A stretch of 54,895 nt of DNA from Plantago elongata. Lineage: Eukaryota > Streptophyta > Magnoliopsida > Lamiales > Plantaginaceae. The translations under genes were made by a program, and so were the position numbers. The stretch covers positions 1 to 54,895 of the forward strand of contig JAYMSP010000380.1 of NCBI GenBank assembly GCA_036897095.1. The letters are read 5' to 3'. Under the pieces are notes generated by a model. That model saw only the letters and a list, made by a program, of their open reading frames with translations. It was not told where the DNA came from and ran no database searches. Every line of letters starts with the position of its first letter. Position 1 is the stretch's first letter. Below, piece by piece: positions 1-19,044 of the stretch.

Positions 1-840
1 GTGATTGTTCTACCGATGAGTATTATGATAAATTATGTATTAATTGGATTAATAATAATTTATTATGAGAATTATTAGTTGGATTTAATAATATAATATT
101 TTGTGCTTATTGAAAAATAGAGTCCATAAAGATTACAAAAGTTTAATATGGATTGGGCCCTATGAAATTCAAACTAGAGACTTCTAGAAGATGACTCTCC
201 ACAATACCAATTGAGCTAGACGAGTTAATGGTTCAATTCGGGTGACACCGAATTATAACTAAGCAGGCAGCGTGTTGATAGAGAAAATAGGAGTCCAAAT
301 CCTCTTGGACTTTTGTGATCAAATAACATTATAAATAGACCGGTTAGTGTTTAATTATTCTCACTCTTAATTCACATATTGAAATACTTATCAAATCGTT
401 TGAAGAACCTCCTAGCATTCTTGGTATAATATATTCATGTGGATACCAAAGTTGAGGACCAAATATCAAGTTGGATCCTAATGTGGTGGTTGAGCAAGAG
501 GAGCTGGATAACTTTGAGGAAGTCGTTACTCCTGAAGAATACGAAAGTCGTTACTCCCGAAGAATACGAAAGGTGGCAAAGAGAAGAAACTAAAGATGAG
601 GAACAATAATTGGAAGTTGTTGAAGTTCCTGTTGTTGCTGTTAATCCGGAGCTTAATTTGCTATTGCTGGAAGTAGACAAGTAAGTGCAAATTAAAGCTC
701 TTTACATAGTCACGTTGAATAATCTTGTCAGTAAGATTAAAATTTTCGAAATTCCGCTGCGTTCACGACATCTTACGTTTTCTTACAGATACCTGACACC
801 AAAAGAGTACATGGAATCTATGTTTGTGTTACAGGGGAGA
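1..840 (+). mobile_element. Probable decayed Copia-type LTR fragment
   Basis: No intact ORF lies here. A TATAAATAG box at 330-338 stands in an AT-rich stretch. Near 740-790 there is a 'TTCCGCTGCGTTCACG'-like segment followed by a T-rich 'TTTTCTTACAG' tail, which resembles the 3' end of many plant Copia LTRs. The low-complexity open stretch at 435-670 is Glu-rich on the + strand (Glu-Glu-Tyr-Glu type) and is broken by stops. The element runs off the left edge, so no LTR pair, primer-binding site or target duplication can be checked. The family assignment is by resemblance only. Confidence 0.35.
521..570 (+). repeat. 25-bp perfect-period tandem duplication
   Basis: Two adjacent 25-bp units (521-545 and 546-570) differ at one base, CCT versus CCC. 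They begin AGTCGTTACTCC and end GAAGAATACGAA. The duplication lies inside the LTR-like segment. A 25-bp insertion also shifts any reading frame crossing it. Confidence 0.9.
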
Positions 841-876
841 ATTATCAACCGTAGAGAGTTATGCAGATGTTGGTAA

Positions 877-1589
877 TAGGAAATATCCTTCAGAATCTAC
901 GATGTTGATAAAATGTGTAGCATTGTGAAACCACGACAGCTTGGTAAACTTTCCGTTACTGAACTTGAGAGATAGCTAATTTGGATAAAACGCTTTATGT
1001 AAGGACAGGATCCAACAACACGAGTGCATCATTCAATGTGATCGCAAGAACTGAGTATACCATTTTTACATGAAACATATAGACATTATATATCACTCGG
1101 TTATAAAAAGCAAATTTGTAATAAGAACAAATTGTCATAGATTCACACAACCAAAGTTAAATGCGGCAGACATGTCTGAAATCACAAGACACAAGAAACA
1201 CAAGATATGTAAGACAGTAAAGACCATAATTGTAATGAACCAAGGTTTAGTTAGGACCACACCGCTTGTTAGTAGTTGTTTTAAGAAGGGAAGAGAACGA
1301 AAAGAATTGGACGACAAGCTATAAGAAACTCTTTCTGCTATAGGAGAATTCCCAGGGGATAAGAATTACGCATGAATCATGATATGATGGATTAGATATG
1401 CTTAAATCCAGGCCTGATATGCGAACTCGAATCCGAACCAATTTGAAATGCTATATATATATATATAAATCACCTGAGTTCCTTTCTTTTCGATCTTATA
1501 TATATATACTCCAACTATACTAAGGTTATCTGGAAACCCTAGTTTAATAATATCTCAGTCTTCTCCTACAGCATCGAAAATAAGGAATT
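877..1589. other. Intergenic, upstream of F-box gene
   Basis: No gene is supported here. There are two short TA runs, near 1451-1467 and 1497-1508. The second lies about 85 bases before the F-box start codon and could serve as a TATA region. The short ORFs on both strands are shadows without family resemblance. Confidence 0.5.
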
Positions 1590-4500
1590 ATGGCACCGAA
1601 GAATAAAAAGTTGGTCGATGATCTTCCGGAAAACGTACTCTGCTCCATCATCTCGCGACTTCCATTCAAACAGGCCGTCGTAACCAGCGCCGTCTCGAGG
1701 AGCTGGAGAAATTTATGGCGATGGATTTCAAATTTCGAATTACTCGATCCGACATACCGATCGTATCATAGAAGAAGAAAATTTGAATCTCATCTCGATC
1801 GGATAGTAAATTCATCCGTCCTGCTAAATTCATTTATTCGATCTTGCAAAATTATAAACTTTCCAGGTATGGAGAATTTTATTCAGTTTCTCGTGGATCA
1901 AAAGGGTCTTCAGGATTTGTGTCTTGTTGGGAATTTGGAATTGCTTCCAGATAGAATATTATTTGAATCTCAGAAAGCGAAACTGTTCAAGCTGAGATTG
2001 GTGAATTTTGAAGTATCTGGATACTCTTTTTTTTCTGGTTATGCCAATCTTCTAGTCCTAGAACTCGAAGGTGTGACCGTGGAAGGTAAATGTAAAACTG
2101 TTGACGAGATTCTTAGTTTTTGTTCCAGATTGGAGAGGTTGTTTCTTAACACTACGACTGAGTTTGACAAGCTCACTATTTATCATGATACATTGAAATT
2201 TCTTGAGATTCAGAGTGTGAAGTTTTCGGAGTTGCGTATTGAAGGAGAGGCTCTTAGGTCCATAAGGCTTAGAGGGGTGAAGTGTAAAGATAAGTTGTAT
2301 ATAAAGTGCCCATATCTTGAAGAGCTGAGCATGGTTGATCACAATGGTTTGCAATCAAAAGATGTTCTTGAAAGGTGCAGTGGTATAATGCGGGTGCGTG
2401 CATCATATATGTAAAACTTTACCATTACTTGATGTACCTTAACTTAAAATTACTAGTATTGTTTTTTTGCATAAAGCTTGCATTATTCTTGTATCAGGGA
2501 ACTGGAATTGAATATCACACAAGTCCAACATATATGGAGAAATTGAAGGATCTAAGCGTCGTATTGGACTTGAATAACAATAGGCACAATATTGTACTTG
2601 CATATGGATTGAAGGTATGGAGTTGTTTGGAGAAACTCTGCATCACAAATCAGGTACTCTACTTTCAGATGAATAATCAATTTATACATGAACAACGTTT
2701 ATTCATTCGCTTGTTGGCCGATATAATACATAATAGTGTTTGTTTACAAGAGAGTTAAAAAAAATTATGCTAGAGTTTCCATATACAGCGAAGCAATAAA
2801 CGAACTTAGGTCCTTTTTATTTTGCGATTATAGGAATGAACATTTTGTGCTAATATGATTTGAAAAGGCTTGCTAAAGGGGACAAAATCAGAAGTCAGTA
2901 AGATGAAATATAATACGTCTGTTCTTCTACTCGACTCGAATATATTCAACCCGGAGAATATTATCTTTTTTTTATTCGATGAATATGAATATTGTGCTTT
3001 GGTGCTTGTTCTAACTTCTTAAGTTCTTAGTATATTTCTCTTGCTACGGTTATATTAGTAGGCAGCAGTCATTCTCGTACATATGATGCTTTGAGTCCAT
3101 GCGAAGTATGTGCCCTCGTTTGCCTTATGTTCAATCTTTGTTTATGTTTGATGGTTCTTTTTATTTCCTTAAGAAGTTTTTAAATTCAACTAGGTCTCAC
3201 CTTAAGTATATATACATGTTTGGCTTTCTAGTGGAGCTTGCAAGTATTATTTCTATTTTCAAGGGCGCTATTGAAGACATTAACTTTGGTTGCGCAGTTT
3301 CTTGATACTTCTACCCTGGCACATTTTTTTAATCCGTGTTTGTGCTGCCTAAGACCATCTTCAATGGTGATGCGCAACGACGCGTCGTCGTGCATTTTGT
3401 TGCAGTGGTGACGCATCGTCGTCATATCGTGAATGCCACGTCATTTTTTTTAAAATTCAAAATTCAAATTCAAAATTCAAAGTTACAAACTAGTCACACT
3501 TCGGAAAGTAAATTACAAACTAGCCACACGACAGAAAGTAAAATAGAAAGAAATTGCGGAAGGTAAAAAATACAAACTCGACACACTACAGAAGCGATCC
3601 TTCGCCATTTGCCTGATCCAAACAGTTATTTGCCAAGTGCATCTACGTGTGTTTTGGCCTCGTCGGGCAAGTTGGCGTAGTTCCCCACAAGTGCCAAGTA
3701 CGTGTCCATCATCTTCGCCTTTGCCTTACACTTCATGTTCTCGCGAGCAAGCTCCAACTTTTATTTTTCAACTTCAAGGAATTGATGATAATTCTCACTG
3801 AAGCCGGTTATTCCCTCGCCGAAGTCATCCATGGAAGAGTTACCGGAATGCGAAGTTGCATTCTTAGCCAACTTCTTTGCCTTGTCAGTTGTCACGGCCA
3901 ATGGGACGTTTGATACTTGTCGCACTATCATAATCCCGATTCCGCTTACTTTTGCTACTGCCACCTGCACCTGCTGACACCTACATCAACATCGTCACCC
4001 TCAAACCCATCATCCCCAGTTGGTACCAACTTCTTCATGGTTTCCTCCAAGTTCATCTTCAGTTCCCACTCCGGGTATGCTTTCATGGCATCCCACTGTT
4101 TGAACCCCGTGAATGAGTTGTGGTTCTTCGATTTCTCCCTGTACAGTTCTTGGGCAGTGTTCCGCACATCTTCCTCACTGTAGCCACTCTGATTGCCGAC
4201 CATGAGAGTAGCACGCTCCACACAAATTATCCAATGATTTATGTCATCTCTTAGCCGCCCCATCTTTCACGAAGCGAATCATGAGACCGGAATTTATCCA
4301 TCCCGATCATCATTCCTGCCCTCTTGATATCCTCGTACTTCTCCGCAACAAGACGGAGCAATTTGCAATACTTCTGATCCGTTCCAACAATAGCATTCTG
4401 ACTAACCTCAATGTAGGCTGAGATGAGCCCGATATCCTTACTCTCGTTGTACGGGTTGTTCCGTGAGGTTGTTGTGTTGGTTCCCGCTCCTCCAGTGGCT

Positions 4501-5705
4501 TTGACTTTCCCACGCCTCAGGATCGGTTGTTTTTCCGGCTGCGTCTCAAACACGACCTCCTCTACTTCCGGTGTTTGTGACAACATTGGTGTTTGGGAGG
4601 ATGGATGGAGATTGGTAATTTTGAGTGTAGTATTCTTGGAACAAAGGCTGAACGACACTCGTTTGGGGACTCGGATGGGGTGGAAAAATCGTGTTGTTGT
4701 AGTGAGCTTGCATGTACTCATTGTATTTGTCGGGTTTGTTTTCTTTGCACCACTGCAAATACTCAACGTCCATCAAGCCGGAAAATTCGCCGGAAAATGA
4801 AAGTGAAAAGGGTGTTTTGGGAGAAGAGAGTTTTTTTAGTTTAATTAAGAGAGAAAGAGGAGTTGGAGCTGGGATGAAGTAAAAAATATCAAGATTGATC
4901 TCATTTTATAGATCTTGAAAAAACATAGTCGTTGGTGTATTTTTTTTATTTCATATTTTTTGAAATATTACCGTTTTAAAACGGATATAATTCAAATTTT
5001 AAAAAAAAATTAAAAAAATGAAATGACACGTGGCAGCAACCGGTTGGATGCTGCCACGCACGACGCGGCGTCGGACACCACGCCCATGACGTCCCATTGC
5101 GGCGTCTAAGGCATGCATCAGATTTACATTAGACTATTTTATTTTCATTTAAAAACTCATTAATTTTAGTTCAAATTCATTCAGTTTAGTTCTTATTTTT
5201 CTATATATCAATTCAGTTACGTTTCAATTAAATATATTTCAGATGACAACATAACTTTTCTACTTAATGTTTAGTTTCTGACAATTATTGACAAGAAAAT
5301 GATATTCTTAGCAAGTAGACATGTTGGTTATGGACTACTTATTGTCAATCGTTTTTGGTAATTTTATTGATTAATTACTTATCATCTTATTGCATCTATT
5401 TGCAGGTGGACAGACAATCAGCCCCACATACTTTGCCATATTTTGAACATAGTTTCTGGGAAAGAAGGGATATACCAGACTGTTTTGCATTTAACTTGAC
5501 AAAGGTCCAAATAAGAGGATTTAGTGGCACTGAACATGAAATCAGATTCGCATCTCACTTGATAAAGAATGCTACTCAGCTTAAACAACTTCTGATTGAA
5601 TACGATCCACGTACAGTTTCCGACTTGCATAGCTTGCTCGCGCTGCCAAAAGCCTCTCCAGATGCTTGCATAATATTTAAAGGAAGGGTATGCTATTATT
5701 ATTAG
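1590..5705 (+). CDS. F-box/LRR protein with FBD-like C-terminus
   Basis: Predicted substrate-recognition subunit of an SCF (SKP1-CUL1-F-box) E3 ubiquitin ligase. Exons are 1590-2393, 2498-2653 and 5406-5705. All splice phases are 0 and the product is about 419 residues. The F-box lies near residues 8-50 (DDLPENVLCSIISRLP, then VTSAVSRSWRNLW). Leucine-rich, RNI-like segments follow (LRLVNFEV, LEIQSVKF, IRLRGVKC). The last exon reads VQIRGFSGTEHEIRFASHLIKN, typical of the FBD region that closes plant F-box/FBD proteins. Intron 2 is 2.75 kb because it holds a PIF/Harbinger insertion. The stop at 5703-5705 follows a possible GTATGC donor at 5689, so a further short exon cannot be excluded. The target protein is unknown; these families are large and turn over fast. 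Confidence 0.75.
3353..5106 (-). mobile_element. PIF/Harbinger-type DNA transposon, TAA target duplication
   Basis: A 1754-bp element is flanked by TAA at 3350-3352 and again at 5107-5109, the 3-bp duplication of PIF/Harbinger elements. The left end reads GACCATCTTCAATGG. The right end, reverse-complemented, reads GACGCCGCAATGGG. The similarity continues inward for about 100 bases: CG-rich CGACG stretches, then GCCACGT(GT)CATTT and an A/T-rich AATTC stretch on both sides. It carries a broken ORF1 (see 3761-4776) and no recognisable DDE transposase, so it is a deletion derivative or needs a helper in trans. It sits in intron 2 of the F-box gene in antisense orientation. Confidence 0.85.
3761..4776 (-). 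pseudogene. Harbinger ORF1 relic (Myb/SANT-like, NAM-associated)
   Basis: On the minus strand four collinear pieces in shifting frames make one recognisable protein. They are 4776-4546 (MDVEYLQWCKENKPDKYNEY), 4550-4251 (Myb/SANT-like: LISAYIEVSQNAIVGTDQKY, ending RERWGG), 4263-3955 (INHWIICVERA, SGYSEEDVRNTAQELY) and 3970-3761 (C-terminal NAM-associated tail). The first and third pieces share a frame while the second and fourth do not, so at least three indels break it. Plant databases often call such proteins 'glutathione S-transferase T3-like' or 'NAM-associated'. In autonomous PIF/Harbinger elements the Myb-like ORF1 product helps the transposase. This copy cannot make a full-length product. 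Confidence 0.75.
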
Positions 5706-6714
5706 ACAATGAGGATCTTCATCCGCGGTGCCGTGCCAAGTACTACTATATTATGTATTTATATTTATGTTATTCTTATCAAAGTAAGTACATTTTGTAT
5801 TATTGTGTATTTGTACTATTGTTTGACGACATAAACATAATACATGTTCATATGTTATTTTGATTAAAAGGATAACAATGTTGTCCCCAACATCATGATG
5901 CTTGCTAAATAATGAACTCCACTTCAAGAGTTCAAATGCTATGTTCCATGAGTGATGAACTATTTATTATATTGAGGCCTCGCCCTTTACAAATAAATCC
6001 TCATAAATTAAAGTTTTACGAGAGGTTAATTAGTTGTGAACACATAAATAAGGTGTATCTCAATGAATATTAAGAGGCAGTTTGGTTTGGGGTGTTTTGT
6101 GATGGTATTTAAAAAACACCCATCGAAATATCATGTTTGGTTGCATAAATTTGAAATACCAAAGTCCTCAAAAAATTCAAACTCTCCATATACCAAAATT
6201 CAAGCCCGTAAAATTTGTTCTTCAAAATACCATTTAAAAATACCTACCAATAGTGGATTATTGAAATAAGGTATTTGGACTCTTTTATACAATTTCAATT
6301 GTACCCTCAGAATATTATAACGTAATAAACTAAAAGAACCATTCACGTATATCTCTCCGTCGTCTTCTGTCTTGAACGTTAGACTCTCCATCTTCATTGA
6401 TTCTTTTTTGTGTGACTGTAATTGAGATCAAGCTCCAAGGTCATTCGTCCGTCTGCTTCATAATTCTGCTTCTACTCGATGCTTCTTTTATTTTGATTAC
6501 TGATGTGTGCTTCTTGTTTCTTATTGATGTGTGCTTTACTCGCTGGAGATCAATTTGATGATGATGGAATCAGAATGGAATTTGTGCCTCTGACTATGAT
6601 CTTAGAAAGAAAGGGCATGTGTCTCAAGGAATATTTTCGGATAAGTTAGTCTTCCCGAATCATCATTCTTATCCACTTTAAGTGATTGAAGAGTTCCATC
6701 AATTTATTTTGCAG

Positions 6715-7235
6715 AATCAAGTTACTGGGTGGATTAATACGAACAGTCTTGGTGTCAGGAAAGAAACATGCGGCCCTGGGCATCCACAAATTGGTAGGAA
6801 GTAGTGTATATATTATTTGCCATAACGTACATTTTATGTTGAATTCAACAATTTTTTAACTGCTTTTATAAAATGTTATCTTTAGGGAATGTTTGCTCCC
6901 ATCAAAGCAGCCTACATCATTGATGAACTTTTATATACCAATACTCTGCAAAGCGCAAGGGCATTGGACATTACAAGTGTTTTGTTGAATGATATGAACA
7001 TACAAATTGTATGCTAATGCTAGTATATGAATTCACTCTAGTTTATGGTTTTGCACTAGTTGATGGTAGCACATACTTTATATCTTTTCAGTTTTTCTAG
7101 ATAGCAGATAGTATATAGCAGAATAGTTGGAGTCTTGGAGACAGTAATGAAGTGTTCATGTGATAGTCTTTTCTGGTGCATTTGCAGGTTGATTTTTTGA
7201 AAGAACCACTAAAGAGTGTTCCTGTAATAGTCTAA
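6715..7235 (+). other. Unrecognised three-exon coding remnant
   Basis: Three blocks with canonical borders keep one open frame: 6715-6793 (preceded by TTTTGCAG, followed by GTAGGAAG), 6886-7008 (TTTAG before, GTATGC after) and 7188-7235 (TTTGCAG before, ending in TAA). They give about 82 residues, including LLGGLIRTVLVSGKKHAALG, MFAPIKAAYIIDELLYTN and VDFLKEPL. I do not recognise the family. A pyrimidine-rich, UTR-like stretch at 6350-6560 lies upstream. It could be the 3' end of a decayed gene, a gene fragment captured by a transposon, or chance. No start codon can be assigned. Confidence 0.35.
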
Positions 7236-7252
7236 ATAGCTTCTTTTTTTTT

Positions 7253-7340
7253 TCCTCCATGGATTTTCCTATCATGTTGCTGCTAGTTGTAGCTTTCTTT
7301 TCCTCCATGGATTTTTCCCATCATGTTGCTTCTAGTTATT
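7253..7340 (+). repeat. 48-bp tandem duplication
   Basis: TCCTCCATGGATTTT starts at 7253 and again at 7301. Both are followed by closely similar sequence (CATCATGTTGCT.CTAGTT). The period is 48 bases with a few substitutions. It lies just after the exon-like remnant. Confidence 0.8.
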
Positions 7341-8053
7341 GGTGGTAGCATGTAATGTGAGGTGGCTTAGCAGCTACTTTATTTTTCTTGGATGCCCAAT
7401 AATGAAGAAGACGTAATTATATAGAAAGTTATCCTTTATTATTTAGTTACATAATATACTATTGAATTGATAGTATTAAATTGAAAAGAATATCAATTGT
7501 GATTCTATCGTATATCAATTGTGATTTTATTAAACCTAGTCATATATAAATTTGTTTTATATTTTAATTTTAAAATATAATAAAAAATATTATAGTATAT
7601 TATAAAAAAATTAAAAATCGATGTTTGTATCTCAAACGTGGTATTTCAATTCTAAATACCATGTTCACTTTTAAATTGTCACTTTTAGAGAAGAAGAAGA
7701 AGCAAAATCATTGAAAACTGCTGCTATTGGCTGACCGTTTCTACTGCCAACCAATCGTCGATTCGCTTCTGTAACTTCCTCCTGTCCGGTTAGTTGATTT
7801 CTGCTTTCACTTCATATACTAACTTCCATGCATATATCTTCAAATTCAAACTTTATTTATATAATTCATTCATCAACGATCGCTTTCTTTTGAGAATCCA
7901 CGTTTCATCTGATTGGGTTTTCAATTTTGATCACTGTAATTCGTTTTATATGTTTTCACAGTGTTCGTTACTTCTATTTCGGTTAATTGTTTAGTTTTTT
8001 TGTAGAGAAATAGGAGATGAGATTTTGCTGATTGTTTTTATGCAGGTAGGAGA

Positions 8054-14850
<6,797 letters not shown>

Positions 14851-15371
14851 CAGGATGCATTTGCCTGCTGAATGAATCATCTGCACCGCGACAGCCGCAA
14901 ACGTACATTTCGCGACACCATCATCCCAAGTGTGTCAGGGGGTTCACGTTCAGACTTGATGATTATTTAATGAGCAGGATAAGGCTCATTCATTCTTTGC
15001 ATATTTGTAATTGTAAGTGTGTAATTAGAAGTATAGAAGCCAGACTTGTAATTAAGCTGTACAGTATGTATTACAGCAAAACCTCTATGTTATACTACTA
15101 CACTTAAGAGGGAAAGCATCTTTGTCAGTTTTGAAGTGAATATACTTCTTACATAGTAATTGATAAAACTGGAACATGTATAAGTGGGTAGAACATCGAT
15201 TTCTTTTCAAAAAAAAAAAAGAATAAAAATCCAAACACTTTATACACGAGTTATTGTAGTCGTGAAAATTCAACTAGTATACTTCATATCATCTCAATAC
15301 CAAATAGCAGTAAGGCCTTATTAGTAAGAAAACAGATGAACAGAACAAAACAGAACGACGGCAGTCAGATC
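14851..15371. other. GBA2 3' UTR and intergenic spacer
   Basis: This is probably the 3' UTR of the glucosylceramidase gene, with an AATAAA-like signal near 15222, running into the 3' flank of the minus-strand F-box gene. An A11 run lies near 15210. No gene was seen. Confidence 0.5.
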
Positions 15372-16539
15372 TCACCAATCCGAAGGGGATGCTTGAACAC
15401 GAGAGATTATTACCTTGAGCTCCAGATTACGATCACTGATATCTTCTGTCTTCGGTTTTCCTTTTGAAACAATACTCCCCCTAGCAACATCGTTTCTCCT
15501 CAGACGAACAAGACTAGCAGGATAAACAAAGGAACTGAAACTGACGATAAGATCTTTCCTGTAGACATCTGTGATACCCTTTATACAAACTCTCTGTGTA
15601 TGTTTCCTCTCTACATCATACCACAGAAACTGCTCGCCGTTGCAGCGGAGAAGAACCTGCCTTTTGCTCTTGGAATATGCTAGCAGACAGAGAGACTGAA
15701 AAGGTTCCATCTGTTTTAAGGATATGACCTTCAACCATGTGTTTCGACGACCGTAATCCTTCACCATCCACACTACAAAGTATCCTCCCAAGGACAAGCA
15801 AGACAGAAACAAGAAACCGTTCAGTCCATCTAATCTCAGTGTCATGATACCACTGATCTCCGAGGGAAGTGGAAATTTGTGATATGTTTCTCTGGTAAGA
15901 TCAAGAACAGTTACCCATCCCACAACCTCACTACGATCAAATGAATAAGAATCCCCACTACGCTCCAATGAATAAGTAACCCAATGCAATGCTCCATAGG
16001 CGAACACCCCACAGCCGTGTCCAATTAAAACATTGGGAAAATCCTCAATTCTATGCCAATCTCTCGAATTCACTGAGTAGACATAAGTATAAGGTCTTCC
16101 AATTCTCACGACCTTGTAGTCATCTTTAGCTGCATCATACCCAATCCCGCTACAAGTAGGTACTTGATACATTTTACTTACTAAGTGATCACGGACTGGT
16201 AGCTCAAGTGACTCCCCGGTGAAAGGATTCCAAACTACCCAAACCAAGTCGTTCTGTTCACTGGAAATCAGGATCAAACCATTGCATGAAGGCACAGGAA
16301 AATTGTGAAAACCTGGCAAACCATGACCAGCCAGGGTATCTATTTGAGTAGAGCTTACTGTTGTTAGTTCGAATAATGAGCCAGTCCTCCCTGATTCCAT
16401 GATTGATATGCTGCTGTGCGAAGTCTGGATCATCAATGATGCAGCACCATGCCTTGCAGACAGACCTGACCCGGAACAAGGACTCCACTGGCACACGCCT
16501 GAGTATTTCAAGATATACATCTGTCGGAAGGTCTGACAT
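15372..16539 (-). pseudogene. F-box/FBA protein gene with a frameshift
   Basis: The F-box starts with ATG at 16539 (MSDLPTDVYLEILRRVPVES, then VRSVCKAWCCIIDDPDF) and stays open to 16258. The FBA part lies in another frame (15372-16520). It contains VPSCNGLILISS, WVVWNPFTGESLELPV, GIGYDAAKDDYKVVRI and WVTVLDLTRETYHKFPLPSE, typical of plant F-box-associated domains. The switch falls near 16340-16350, between the 'SKLYS' and 'TQIDTLAG' segments. It equals one extra base or two missing bases. No intron of plausible size (about 60 bp or more) bridges it. Apart from that the gene is intact at about 390 codons, so the lesion is recent or is an assembly error. A working copy would be an SCF substrate receptor. 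Confidence 0.75.
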
Positions 16540-16883
16540 TTTTTAATCTTGAAATGACAATCATTAAGGAATATAATGCTCCTTATTCACATCACCAAAT
16601 TATAACAAGAACAAAGTTCCTAAATTGCTATCAACGCCAAGGGCCGGCATACAGCTCAATTTGGCACCTTCCATGAAGCCAAGTGAAAAAGGACAATTAA
16701 GCATAGTCACCCTAGCAGCTAACTTAAACAATGATCTTGAGAAGATTAATGTGACGAGTTTTTACTCAAATTCTTTATCATGTTACTGCTCAAAGTTTCT
16801 ATTGTAAAATTGTAATTTACATTTGAAACCTTTTTGCACTGAGAATTTAACTTCCATGGATTCATGGACATACACATTATCAT
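16540..16883. other. Intergenic, F-box pseudogene to OPR gene
   Basis: 344 bases hold the 5' flank of the F-box gene and the 3' flank of the OPR-like gene, both on the minus strand. No further gene was seen. Confidence 0.5.
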
Positions 16884-18313
<1,430 letters not shown>

Positions 18314-19044
18314 CGTTGTAAAATTCGGATTCTTGAAAAGATTTACTTGGTCACTTTAATCAAGAAATGATCATCACTATATAGTTCTGTTGTTGCCGAC
18401 ACATATTCATTACTTAATGTTAAAAACATTAGTATATGCTCAGGTTACGAATTGAGGTACACAATGTTGTTCTTTTCTACAACCTGTTATCGTTGCTTTT
18501 GATAGAACACAGACAAAGCACGAAATAAAAAATGGCTAACAAGATGAAGATACCAAGGTTTTTCGTATTATTCTAAATAGAAAGTTGCATAGACATTTTT
18601 ATTACAACTTGGGGGCCATAGATTATTCATCATCTTTTATTATTACTATGAGCTAATTGTGTAAAACAGTTTCGATTCCACATTCAAATGATCTTGATGA
18701 GCTGAAAATTGAGACATTTCAGTAAAATTCCGTCCAGTTTCGATGAGATTTTGTTTGAACCACCGTCATGTGATCCTCCGCGGCTTCCATCTTCGGATAA
18801 ACATCACATACACTTGCAGGTTACTCGGCAAAGAGACTTAAACCTAACCAGCCACTTGTTGAATTAACACATTTAATATCATGTAGTTGGTCTAACTTGA
18901 GTGCATATAATCAAGGAAAATAAGCGAGCAATTCAATCAATTTGCTTCCTCAACCTTTCTTCTTCTTCATCCAAACCAAACAATCAATTTGCTTCCTCAA
19001 CGGACCTTTCTTCTTCATCCAAATCAAACATATAGGCTGCAGTC
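18314..19044. other. Divergent promoter region, OPR-like and sulfotransferase
   Basis: 731 bases separate the start codons of the minus-strand OPR-like gene and the plus-strand sulfotransferase, so both promoters must lie here or inside 5' UTRs. The sulfotransferase side ends in a C/T-rich leader with a tandem duplication (18934-19028). No ORF or RNA gene was seen. Confidence 0.5.
18934..19028 (+). repeat. 47-bp tandem duplication in the sulfotransferase leader
   Basis: CAATCAATTTGCTTCCTCAA starts at 18934 and again at 18981. Both units continue as CTTTCTTCTTC-rich sequence ending ATCCAAA(C/T)CAAA. It lies just before the ATG at 19045, so it is probably in the 5' UTR. Confidence 0.85.

Larger units (their letters stand above)
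5706..7680. other. Gene-poor interval with a possible transposon remnant
   Basis: No complete gene is seen. Near 6070 the sequence GAGGCAGTTTGGTTTGGGG follows TTAA and resembles the terminus of Tourist-type (PIF/Harbinger) elements. A loosely related inverted stretch containing TGGTATTT...GAAATACCA lies near 7637-7662. I could not find a matching right terminus or target duplication, so no boundaries are claimed. The exon-like chain at 6715-7235 lies inside this interval. Confidence 0.3.

Noticed and set aside
4423-4844. Plus-strand open frames of 83-125 codons
   Set aside because: They are antisense to the Harbinger ORF1 relic, which has clear protein resemblance on the minus strand.
16330-16365. 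A mini-intron joining the F-box and FBA frames
   Set aside because: The only GTAAG..TAG choice is about 20 bases, far below the plant minimum intron length, so a frameshift is the better reading.
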